Of a DNA stretch of 21,894 nucleotides, positions 1 through 5,474 are shown piece after piece. This stretch comes from a virus. The notes under the pieces are model-generated. The model ran no database searches, had not been told where the DNA came from, and saw only the letters and a program-made list of their open reading frames with translations. A program made the position numbers and the translations under genes. The first letter of the stretch is position 1. Every line of letters begins with the position of its first letter. The stretch is from IMG/VR virus record IMGVR_UViG_3300045431_000299, positions 1 to 21,894 of that record, one strand, 5' to 3'.

Positions 1-1
1 T

Positions 2-163
2 GAGGATTCTATATATGATTGTCTATACGAATATATTTTAAGAAAGGGAAGCGAATACCGAATTGTCAGCAAGAAGGGGAAACCTCTTGGCAAGTTTAAG
101 AGTAAAAAGAAAGCAGTCAAGAGACTTAGGCAGATAGAATGGTTTAAGCATCACAAAAAATGA
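2..163 (+). CDS. C-terminal fragment of a small basic phage protein (5' truncated by window edge)
   Basis: The frame from position 2 is open without a stop to TGA at 161-163 and gives 53 residues; the start lies outside the window. The tail is very basic, with a core reading YRIVSKKGKPLGKFKSKKKA and ending WFKHHKK. This pattern (vvSKKGK.LG...sk..A.k.L..I) resembles short C-terminal modules I recall from phage proteins, where it often precedes a Lys/His-rich end; its function is unknown to me. Its stop overlaps the next start as ATGA, which supports it being a real translated gene. A structural or internal virion role is only an inference from the neighbours. Confidence 0.6.
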   Translation, partial: EDSIYDCLYEYILRKGSEYRIVSKKGKPLGKFKSKKKAVKRLRQIEWFKHHKK

Positions 164-636
164 GCTGGTCAAAGAAATACAAAAAATCAATAAACTGCGA
201 CAACCCAAAGGGATTCTCCCAAAGGGCGCATTGTCAAGGTAGAAAGAAAAGAAAACTCAAAGAGTTCAAGGAGTATATCACCGAACAAGTGGAACTCGAA
301 AACAAGGTTTCCGACTTCGTTGACTTTGCCACCAACTACCTTGGACTTAGTAAAAGACCAGATGTTACTCTACTGACAGTAAGAGAACCAAATATGACTA
401 CTGCATATTATAATATCAAAGACGGAAAAATGAAGATATATTCAAAGGGTAGAGCATGTTTTGATATTTGCAGAAGTATTGCACATGAGATGGTTCACCA
501 AAAACAACACGAAGAAATAGATAATCCAGACGATCTTGATGGTTCAACTGGATCACCACATGAAGATGAAGCAAATGCAGTTGCAGGGCGTATGATCAGA
601 ACATATGGGGAACAGGTGCCAGGATTTTATGAATGA
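160..636 (+). CDS. HExxH metallopeptidase-like protein with N-terminal Cys/Lys phage module
   Basis: 158 residues. A zinc-peptidase signature HEMVH lies at residues 109-113 (H109, E110, H113) in a helix-like context (SIAHEMVHQKQHEE). A possible third ligand is E137 in the downstream HEDEANA stretch, as in gluzincin-type enzymes. Residues 5-30 form a separate basic module with two cysteines (C13, C25) around NPKGFSQRAHC, which I recall at the ends of several marine T4-like phage proteins. Between them, FKEYITEQ (36-43) resembles a capsid-targeting/prohead-protease site. The ATG overlaps the upstream stop by 4 nt (ATGA) and no strong Shine-Dalgarno is visible, so translational coupling is likely. 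The fold (SprT-like or other) and the substrate are unknown. The peptidase motif is clear; activity is inferred. Confidence 0.7.
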   Translation: MSWSKKYKKSINCDNPKGFSQRAHCQGRKKRKLKEFKEYITEQVELENKVSDFVDFATNYLGLSKRPDVTLLTVREPNMTTAYYNIKDGKMKIYSKGRACFDICRSIAHEMVHQKQHEEIDNPDDLDGSTGSPHEDEANAVAGRMIRTYGEQVPGFYE

Positions 637-1294
637 TATAAAAAAACAACTTCTGATAGAGATCAAACAAAGATTTGGTTCATTTGATAATAAAGAAATC
701 AAAATAACCGATAAGAGGTTTCCATTACAAATAAACAATAAACACAGAAAAGATGAAAAACTAGCAAAGGTAAAAGCAAAAGAAGAAATGACATCTGGTT
801 ACCACAGAGGATCAATCAAAAAGGCAGTTCTTCCAACATCTTATAGATTTAAGCCAACAGCATTTAATAAAGGAAAACTTTCATACTCTGGATACACAGA
901 GTCGGGAACACACGAATATACAATAAAGACCGATGGAACCCCCGCTTTGCTTAAAATAAATCACGGAAAATCAAAGAGGGGAACTATGAAGAAAGGTTCT
1001 TTAACAACCAGTAACATAGAAATAGATTTGGGTAAAAATCAACCAACAGAAGAATTGTTACAAAGTATGATACCCTCTTTAGCACATCACATAAGTTCTC
1101 ATAGTCCAGACACAATAAACATAAAAACAAAAGATATGAAAGTTTTTTATGACAAATTAATAAATGCAGTTTCCTCAAAGTATAGAGTATCATCTAATGA
1201 ATCGGAAGATGGAACACATAATTGGACACTACAAAGTAGAAAAATAACACCAAAGATTCAATCGTTGATTAAGTCGTTACTAGATAAACAATAA
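629..1294 (+). CDS. Hypothetical phage protein
   Basis: I do not recognise this 221-residue protein. The start at 629 is preferred over the in-frame ATG at 605: it overlaps the upstream stop by only 8 nt, matching the spacing of neighbouring genes, and AGGA at 621-624 sits just before it. The N-terminal 60 residues are Lys-rich and probably helical. The middle has a Tyr/Gly/Thr-rich stretch (SGYTESGTHEYTIKTDG, then LLKINHGKSKRGTMKKG) that looks beta-rich. The C-terminal third (LLQSMIPSLAHHISSHSP...) looks helical and ends LIKSLLDKQ. No signal peptide, membrane segment or metal motif is visible. Being embedded in the late block suggests a virion or host-takeover role, but this is not shown. 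Confidence 0.75.
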   Translation: MNDIKKQLLIEIKQRFGSFDNKEIKITDKRFPLQINNKHRKDEKLAKVKAKEEMTSGYHRGSIKKAVLPTSYRFKPTAFNKGKLSYSGYTESGTHEYTIKTDGTPALLKINHGKSKRGTMKKGSLTTSNIEIDLGKNQPTEELLQSMIPSLAHHISSHSPDTINIKTKDMKVFYDKLINAVSSKYRVSSNESEDGTHNWTLQSRKITPKIQSLIKSLLDKQ

Positions 1295-1304
1295 GGAGAA
1301 ACAT

Positions 1305-1565
1305 ATGGCAAGCAACCCAAGATTCGCAGCAAATAATTCAACTAGAGACGCATCAAGAGAGGCAAGAGAAAGAATTGCAAACAGAAGAACTCTTCCAGGC
1401 GGTTCTTTACTACGACCAGTTGAAGATGGTGCATCTAGACGGTATATTGACAGAAGTAGATCTGCAAGAGCAAATGGTGTAGGAAATCAACCAGTTGATC
1501 CAGCACGAAATGCAAAAGATGTAGATCATGCAAAGAGAGATCAAAGAAGACAAAGCAAAGGATGA
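1305..1565 (+). CDS. Small Arg-rich protein carrying one NAKD repeat
   Basis: 86 residues, very rich in Arg, Asn, Ala and Ser, with almost no hydrophobic core, so probably disordered or nucleic-acid-associated. A strong Shine-Dalgarno (AAGGAG, 1292-1297) precedes the ATG. The N-terminal half has Arg-rich helical stretches (DASREARERIANRR). Residues 62-82 contain a 21-residue unit ending NAKDVDHAKRDQRR that recurs twice in the next reading frame. The gene stops at TGA (1563-1565), after which the same frame continues into the next ORF with no other stop. I recognise no family. A DNA- or RNA-binding virion protein is a guess based on composition. Confidence 0.65.
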   Translation: MASNPRFAANNSTRDASREARERIANRRTLPGGSLLRPVEDGASRRYIDRSRSARANGVGNQPVDPARNAKDVDHAKRDQRRQSKG

Positions 1566-1757
1566 TATTTGAATCCAAGAGCACCAATACATCCTTCTAT
1601 AAACGCAAAAGACATTGATCATTTAAAGAGAGATCAAAGAAGGATGGGTATTGTCCCTAAAAAATTTGAAGATAAATACAAAGAGAAAAAATATCAACCA
1701 ATAGTTGCTGCATTTAACGCAAAAGATAGAGATCATTTTCAGAGAGATAATAAAAGG
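1488..1757 (+). repeat. Three-copy 63-nt coding repeat (21-residue NAKD unit)
   Basis: Copies lie at 1488-1550, 1581-1643 and 1695-1757. The protein consensus is [QA]P[IV]xxxxNAKDxDHxxRDx[RK]R. The last 42 nt are best conserved at DNA level: all three share AACGCAAAAGA or AATGCAAAAGA, then GATCAT, and AGAGAGAT. Units start 93 and 114 nt apart, so they are not a simple tandem array; linkers of 10 and 17 codons differ in sequence. Conservation of the motif rather than the linkers implies selection on a short peptide that may bind a repeated partner. Confidence 0.85.
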
Positions 1758-1772
1758 AAAAAATATGCCTAA
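1569..1772 (+). CDS. Small basic protein with two NAKD repeats (TTG start, in frame with the preceding gene)
   Basis: 67 residues from a TTG codon. Shine-Dalgarno AAAGGA (1557-1562) lies 6 nt upstream, overlapping the end of the preceding gene. Repeat units begin APIHPSINAKD and QPIVAAFNAKD, with cores NAKDIDHLKRDQRR (residues 12-25) and NAKDRDHFQRDNKR (50-63). The frame is the same as that of the 1305-1565 gene, separated only by one TGA and one TAT codon. The two may be translated as coupled proteins, be read through as one protein of about 155 residues, or be a nonsense-split gene. No ATG is available in this frame before the repeats. Function unknown. It overlaps the next gene by 8 nt. 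Confidence 0.6.
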   Translation: MNPRAPIHPSINAKDIDHLKRDQRRMGIVPKKFEDKYKEKKYQPIVAAFNAKDRDHFQRDNKRKKYA

Positions 1773-2067
1773 TTATGGATTTGTGTGTGAGGGGTGTGAA
1801 AAATCATTTGATGTTTTAACAAGCATTGCAAATAGAGACAATCCTCTAAATGAAGCATGTCCTCATTGCAACAAAAAAGGAAAGATTGTAAAAGACTTTC
1901 AAGGTATACGATGTAGTTTGTCAGCAGACATGACACTAACACCAGACAAAGCAACTGGTGGAAGATGGTCTGAGCTCATGGGAAAGATGAAAAAAGGTCT
2001 TGCTCCTAGATATCATAAAAAGATAGACGCCGCAACTAACATGACGGGTAGAAGATGGAAAGGTTAA
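1765..2067 (+). CDS. FmdB-like zinc-ribbon protein
   Basis: 100 residues. It begins MPNYGFVCEGCEKSFDV, the classic opening of the FmdB/CxxC_CxxC zinc-ribbon family, with C8xxC11 and C32PHC35 as the predicted zinc ligands. After the ribbon come IVKDFQGIR and a basic tail with MTLTPDKATGGRWSELMG and HKKIDAATNMTGRRWKG. ATG 1765 is chosen over upstream in-frame codons because the family signature starts exactly here and AAAAGGA (1752-1758) is well spaced. It overlaps the previous gene by 8 nt and the next by 13 nt. Family members are small putative regulatory or nucleic-acid-binding proteins; the phage role is unknown. Confidence 0.8.
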   Translation: MPNYGFVCEGCEKSFDVLTSIANRDNPLNEACPHCNKKGKIVKDFQGIRCSLSADMTLTPDKATGGRWSELMGKMKKGLAPRYHKKIDAATNMTGRRWKG

Positions 2068-2960
2068 CATTCAAACAATTTCTGTTAAAAGAGGCAAAGG
2101 GTTACTTTGGTCAATATGGAGAAACTGATGCAAGAACTGCCGCTCTTATTGCATCGAATAGGTTGCCGGATAGCGATGCAGCAAGCCGAGAAAGACAAAC
2201 ACACTTTTGGGCCGGTGAGGGGGATCCACAAAATAGAACTCAAAAAGATAGAAGTAATCTATCTACTAATTACACCGATACAATACAGTCACTAAAAGCA
2301 CAAGGAAAGGCTCCTAGAACAAGAAACTATAGAGAGTTAGTTAATAGAAATTCAAGGATAGGTGTTGCTGGTGTTAGATCGGTTCCAAATCCAAGCGAAT
2401 TATATGAAGCAATAAAACTTTCAAGTGGCAAGATAACTTCTCCAAAACTTAGGGTATTTGATTTTGATAATACTATTGCAAACACTTCATCCTCTGTTAT
2501 CATAAAAGACAAAAAAACTGGAAAGTCTAGAAAATTAACATCTGCTGAGTTTGCAAGATATAAACCAGCAAAACACGAAGAAACAGACTTTTCTGAGTTT
2601 TCTAGGGTAATAAATCCACAAGCAATAGTTCAAATACAAGGAATAATGAGTAATTTAGCAAGAAAAAAGAGACCATATACTGTATTAACTGCTAGACCTC
2701 AAAGTTCCTCAAGAGAAATAATAAGATACCTGAAAAAACAAGGATTACATACAAAAGGTGTAAGAGTTATTGGATTGGGAACTTCGGATCCACAAGCAAA
2801 AGCAAGATATCTGGGTGATCTTCTGAGAAGAGGAAAACATAGTCATTTAGAGTTTTTCGATGATCATAAAGAAAATGTTCACCATGTGGCAAAATTACGC
2901 AAAGAATTTCCAAGTATAAATATAAAAGCAAGACACATTGCATACGGAGAAGCACAATGA
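2055..2960 (+). CDS. HAD-superfamily phosphatase with N-terminal capsid-targeting-like leader
   Basis: 301 residues. The HAD core is in the second half: motif I VFDFDNTIANT (D136 nucleophile, D138, T140), motif II VLTARP (T212) and motif IV EFFDD (D269, D270). A lysine between them, near residue 250, could serve as motif III. The order and spacing suit a small HAD phosphatase resembling the phosphatase half of phage polynucleotide kinases, but no kinase P-loop is present. The first 14 residues (MERLTFKQFLLKEA) resemble the T4 internal-protein targeting sequence with a possible L-K-E/A prohead-protease site. Residues 20-125 are polar and unassigned. A 5'- or 3'-end phosphatase carried in the virion is plausible; the substrate is unproven. 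It ends in an ATGA overlap with the next gene. Confidence 0.75.
   Translation: MERLTFKQFLLKEAKGYFGQYGETDARTAALIASNRLPDSDAASRERQTHFWAGEGDPQNRTQKDRSNLSTNYTDTIQSLKAQGKAPRTRNYRELVNRNSRIGVAGVRSVPNPSELYEAIKLSSGKITSPKLRVFDFDNTIANTSSSVIIKDKKTGKSRKLTSAEFARYKPAKHEETDFSEFSRVINPQAIVQIQGIMSNLARKKRPYTVLTARPQSSSREIIRYLKKQGLHTKGVRVIGLGTSDPQAKARYLGDLLRRGKHSHLEFFDDHKENVHHVAKLRKEFPSINIKARHIAYGEAQ
2915..2922 (+). promoter_or_regulatory. Candidate T4-type late promoter octamer inside the HAD gene
   Basis: Exact TATAAATA, 34 nt before the ATG of the 2957 gene. The octamer is identical to those at 5449 and 10874, which lie between genes. Here it overlaps codons for Ser-Ile-Asn-Ile, so chance occurrence in A/T-rich coding DNA is quite possible. 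Confidence 0.3.
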
Positions 2961-4312
2961 ACAATAAAATATATGTAAATTGGTTATCAGAACAAATTAA
3001 AATAAATCAAAAAGAAATAATTTCAGTTTGTGGTAAAATACAACCAGCTACCGATGTTGAACAACTGGAAGAAGCAAAAAGTAACAAAAAAACAGTTGCA
3101 AGGGCCGTAAGCAAAAATAACCCTAAAAAATCAAAAATGTCAGATATGAAAGAATTAGCAGCTGCAATTGCAGATGCTATGCATTCCCATACTGTGAGTG
3201 TAGTTGATGCTTTAAGGGGTGCAGGAAAAGATGTAGTTTCAACTGACGAAGTAGATCCAGATACACAATCCAGATTTCTTGCTCCATTTTCAAAAAACCC
3301 AGTTTCAGTAAAATATGGAGCACAAGCTGGTTATACTAAGTCAACCCACAGAGGAGATGATGTCAGAAACGCATTAGCACAAATATATTCTCTGGAGGAA
3401 GGGAAAGAGGCTGCGGCCCGAGCGGCCCGAGCGGCACGAGCTGCAGCTAGAGCTGCAGCAAGCGCAGAAGCAGTGTCTAGAGCTGCGGCGACCGGTGGAG
3501 CTAGTTTAAGTTCAACTCCTGGAGCAATTGTACCCGTTTCACCAGCAACATCTGGCGTTGCATCAAACACCGGAGGTTCTATTGTTCCTTCTGGGTCTTC
3601 GTCTTCAGGAGGAAGTGTCCCTTCTGGGCCTTCGTCATCTAGATATATTCCTCCAGCCGAAGCTGCTAATGTAGGAGGAGTTCCGTCATCAAACGATCCT
3701 GTAATTGCTAAGGTTGCAGCACAACTAGACATACAGGGAAATGCTGGTGGATCTTCTAGTAGACCAAACATAGAACTAGCACCAGATGCAACAGGACCAA
3801 AAGAAAGAAATCCGGTCCTTCCGGAAGTGCCGTCTGGGGCCATTTCCCAAGTTGTTAGAAGCACGGAACAACCAAAGGCCCCAGAACCAGAAAAAGCAAT
3901 TGCTCCTGCAAGTATGTCTTCAATAACTACCCAGCCCGTTCCAATAGAAAAAGAAAGAACACAATTACCTAGCGAAGTTCAACAATCTTCACAATCTCCA
4001 GTTCGAAGAGGAGGGGGCCGCGCAGCTGCCGGCGGAGGAGAACCACCATCTGGTGGTGAAGGAAAACTTCCACAAGGAAGTGGAGAACCCAAACGTCCAA
4101 GTCAACCCCCAGTCGTTCCAACTACTTCATCAACAACAGAACCTTCAAAAAGAAGAATTAAAGGGGTATTTGTTACTGGCAGCAATAACAAATTGAAGAA
4201 TGTAGTCGGAAACATAGGTAAAATCAATATCGGTAGTGGTGATTTTAGAATAGGCGACACGAAAAAAATGGTTGCTGAGATATTGCAAAGAAAAATTAAT
4301 CTGCTAAAATAA
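2957..4312 (+). CDS. Low-complexity Ala/Pro/Ser/Gly-rich phage protein
   Basis: 451 residues; family not recognised. The N-terminal 150 residues look folded (helical segments MSDMKELAAAIADAMHSHTV and VVDALRGAGKDVV). Residues 151-178 are an almost pure Ala/Arg stretch with an RAARAARAAARAA core, probably a long amphipathic or basic helix. Residues 180-400 are Ser/Pro/Gly/Val-rich and probably disordered, with near-repeats (VPSGSSSS, VPSGPSSS). The C-terminal 50 residues (KRRIKGVFVTGSNN, then NIGKINIGSGDFRIGDTKK) look folded again and end in a helix. The layout is head, linker, tail, which suits a virion tether or internal protein. The linker DNA is more G/C-rich than its surroundings. The start overlaps the previous stop (ATGA). 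Confidence 0.75.
   Translation: MNNKIYVNWLSEQIKINQKEIISVCGKIQPATDVEQLEEAKSNKKTVARAVSKNNPKKSKMSDMKELAAAIADAMHSHTVSVVDALRGAGKDVVSTDEVDPDTQSRFLAPFSKNPVSVKYGAQAGYTKSTHRGDDVRNALAQIYSLEEGKEAAARAARAARAAARAAASAEAVSRAAATGGASLSSTPGAIVPVSPATSGVASNTGGSIVPSGSSSSGGSVPSGPSSSRYIPPAEAANVGGVPSSNDPVIAKVAAQLDIQGNAGGSSSRPNIELAPDATGPKERNPVLPEVPSGAISQVVRSTEQPKAPEPEKAIAPASMSSITTQPVPIEKERTQLPSEVQQSSQSPVRRGGGRAAAGGGEPPSGGEGKLPQGSGEPKRPSQPPVVPTTSSTTEPSKRRIKGVFVTGSNNKLKNVVGNIGKINIGSGDFRIGDTKKMVAEILQRKINLLK
3413..3439 (+). repeat. 9-nt tandem repeat encoding Ala-Ala-Arg
   Basis: Three consecutive 9-nt units (GCGGCCCGA, GCGGCCCGA, GCGGCACGA) code for Ala-Ala-Arg. They run into degenerate GCTGCAGCT/AGAGCTGCA units up to about 3460. 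The tract is strikingly G/C-rich for this A/T-rich window, a typical slippage-prone microsatellite. Confidence 0.85.
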
Positions 4313-4321
4313 AAGAGTAAA

Positions 4322-5017
4322 ATGATTGTTGTTGGTAATTTTCATCATGTAAAAACCAATCTTGAACTTTCAAATCTAGAAAGACTTGAAGTAGCAGGGG
4401 AAAGATTCTACCAGACACTAGATGGTAGAGTATATCCCTCTGTGACTACCGTAACTGGATTTGAAAAGAGATCATTTTTTGCAGAATGGAGAAGAAACAA
4501 TCCTACAGAATCAAAGAGAGTTTGCTCTAGAGGTAATAGTCTTCACTCTGTAGTTGAAAAATATCTACTAAACGAAAAAGTAGACTTGTCAGAACTGGGT
4601 GAGATAGAAAGAGATCTATTTCATACAATAAAACCAGAAGTAGACAAGATAACTAACATCTATTGTCTTGAATCTCCATTGTATAGTAAAACTCTTCAAC
4701 TCGCTGGTAGAGTTGACTGCATTGCTATGCACGAAGGAAAGTTAGCAGTAATAGATTTCAAAGGAAGCACTAGAAATAAAAAGAGAACAGAAATAGAAAA
4801 TTATTTCCTACAGGCAAGTGCGTATTCTATGATGTTTCAGGAAATGACAGGAATAAGAGTTCCTGATATTAAAATATTGTTAGCATCAGAAGAAGGAATT
4901 TGTCAAGTTTTTGAAGACAAAGTTATAAATAATGTGCCTAGATTAAAAGAAGTCATAGACACATATTTTGATTATATCAGAAGCATTAGGAACAAAAATG
5001 AAGCAACTACGACTTGA
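4322..5017 (+). CDS. PD-(D/E)XK exonuclease, RecB/MGME1-like
   Basis: 231 residues. The nuclease signature is complete in order: YPSVTTVTG (about 38-46), RGNSLH (70-75, H75), GRVD (D132), VIDFKGS (D145, K147), then the RecB-type QASAY (Q164, Y168). This matches compact single-domain DNA exonucleases of phages and mitochondrial MGME1. The usual T after DFK is G here (DFKGS rather than DFKTS), a mild departure outside the catalytic residues. It probably trims DNA ends during recombination, replication or packaging. It starts 9 nt after the previous gene with only a weak AAGAG before the ATG, and overlaps the next gene by 20 nt. The superfamily assignment is strong; polarity and substrate are not visible. 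Confidence 0.85.
   Translation: MIVVGNFHHVKTNLELSNLERLEVAGERFYQTLDGRVYPSVTTVTGFEKRSFFAEWRRNNPTESKRVCSRGNSLHSVVEKYLLNEKVDLSELGEIERDLFHTIKPEVDKITNIYCLESPLYSKTLQLAGRVDCIAMHEGKLAVIDFKGSTRNKKRTEIENYFLQASAYSMMFQEMTGIRVPDIKILLASEEGICQVFEDKVINNVPRLKEVIDTYFDYIRSIRNKNEATTT
4924..4931 (+). promoter_or_regulatory. Weak candidate late promoter octamer inside the exonuclease gene
   Basis: Exact TATAAATA, but within coding sequence and 66 nt before the next ATG (4998). The distance is longer than at the intergenic copies, so chance is the more likely explanation. Confidence 0.2.
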
Positions 5018-5396
5018 AGAGGTAAACAAAAGAAATTCGGTTACATGGACTGCATGTAACGATGACTCTAGATCAATGATTTGGAGAAATATATTTGTTG
5101 AAAAGTTTGGTGGTAATTTTTCTAGAGAAAGAACTGGTTGGACTTGGAAAGAGGATAAGAAGCAAGAAATACCCAGAAAATGTTGGATTTTTTCAAAGGA
5201 CAATAAAGAAGTAAGAATAACACATTTCTCCGATTATTGTAAAGATAATAATCTAAGTAGATCTGCGATGTACGAAGTTATGAACGGAAAAAGAAAACAA
5301 CACAAGGGGTACACATTTGTGGCAGAAGAATTAAATGGTGTTAAAATAATTAATTTAAACAACCATAACATAGAAACTCCCTCCGAGGAAATCTAA
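4998..5396 (+). CDS. Small NUMOD-like DNA-binding protein, no nuclease domain seen
   Basis: 132 residues. ATG 4998 is chosen over the TTG at 4968 because AGGAA sits just upstream. The C-terminal half contains HFSDYCKDNNLSRSAMYEVM followed by NGKRKQHKGYTF, a helix-turn-helix-like unit matching the NUMOD/IENR-type DNA-binding repeat that accompanies HNH and GIY-YIG homing endonucleases. The N-terminal half (VTWTACNDDSRSMIWRNIF, then FGGNFSRERTGWTW and KCWIF) is rich in Trp and unassigned. No HNH, GIY-YIG or LAGLIDADG catalytic motif is visible. It may be a regulator, or the leftover DNA-binding part of a free-standing homing endonuclease. It is the last gene of its block, 20 nt before a terminator hairpin. 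Confidence 0.7.
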   Translation: MKQLRLEEVNKRNSVTWTACNDDSRSMIWRNIFVEKFGGNFSRERTGWTWKEDKKQEIPRKCWIFSKDNKEVRITHFSDYCKDNNLSRSAMYEVMNGKRKQHKGYTFVAEELNGVKIINLNNHNIETPSEEI

Positions 5397-5415
5397 AAAT
5401 AGTCACATTTGTGCC

Positions 5416-5443
5416 AACCAGAGGATTGCCCTCTGGTTTTTTT
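5416..5443 (+). terminator. Rho-independent terminator
   Basis: A perfect 9-bp stem AACCAGAGG (5416-5424) / CCTCTGGTT (5430-5438) with 5-nt loop ATTGC is followed by an unbroken T run to 5443. It ends the first plus-strand block, 20 nt after the NUMOD-like gene and directly before a late promoter. Confidence 0.92.
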
Positions 5444-5448
5444 ATCTG

Positions 5449-5456
5449 TATAAATA
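5449..5456 (+). promoter_or_regulatory. T4-type late promoter
   Basis: Exact late consensus TATAAATA in a 78-nt intergenic gap, 5 nt after the terminator T run and 18 nt before the ATG at 5475; AGGA lies between. In T4 this octamer is recognised by the gp55 sigma factor with the gp45 sliding clamp. It sits inside a 6-bp inverted repeat (CTGTAT AA ATACAG, 5446-5459). Confidence 0.85.
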
Positions 5457-5474
5457 CAGTACAGGAACTAATTT

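Noticed and set aside
605-628. Upstream in-frame ATG for the 629 gene
   Set aside because: It would overlap the peptidase gene by 32 nt; ATG 629 has AGGA just upstream and the short overlap typical of this window.
1488-1757. CRISPR array or direct-repeat attachment site
   Set aside because: The three repeats are coding, imperfect and unevenly spaced, with protein-level conservation; there are no spacers of constant length.
1569-1772. Alternative genetic code with TGA read as Trp
   Set aside because: TGA ends many clearly bounded genes in the window, so recoding of the whole genome is not supported; only local readthrough at 1563-1565 stays possible.
3331-3864. 177-residue open frame on the minus strand opposite the 2957 gene
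   Set aside because: It mirrors the Ala/Pro/Ser/Gly-rich linker on the plus strand; its composition is simply the reverse complement of low-complexity code, it has no plausible ribosome-binding site, and the plus frame extends in both directions with operon-type overlaps.
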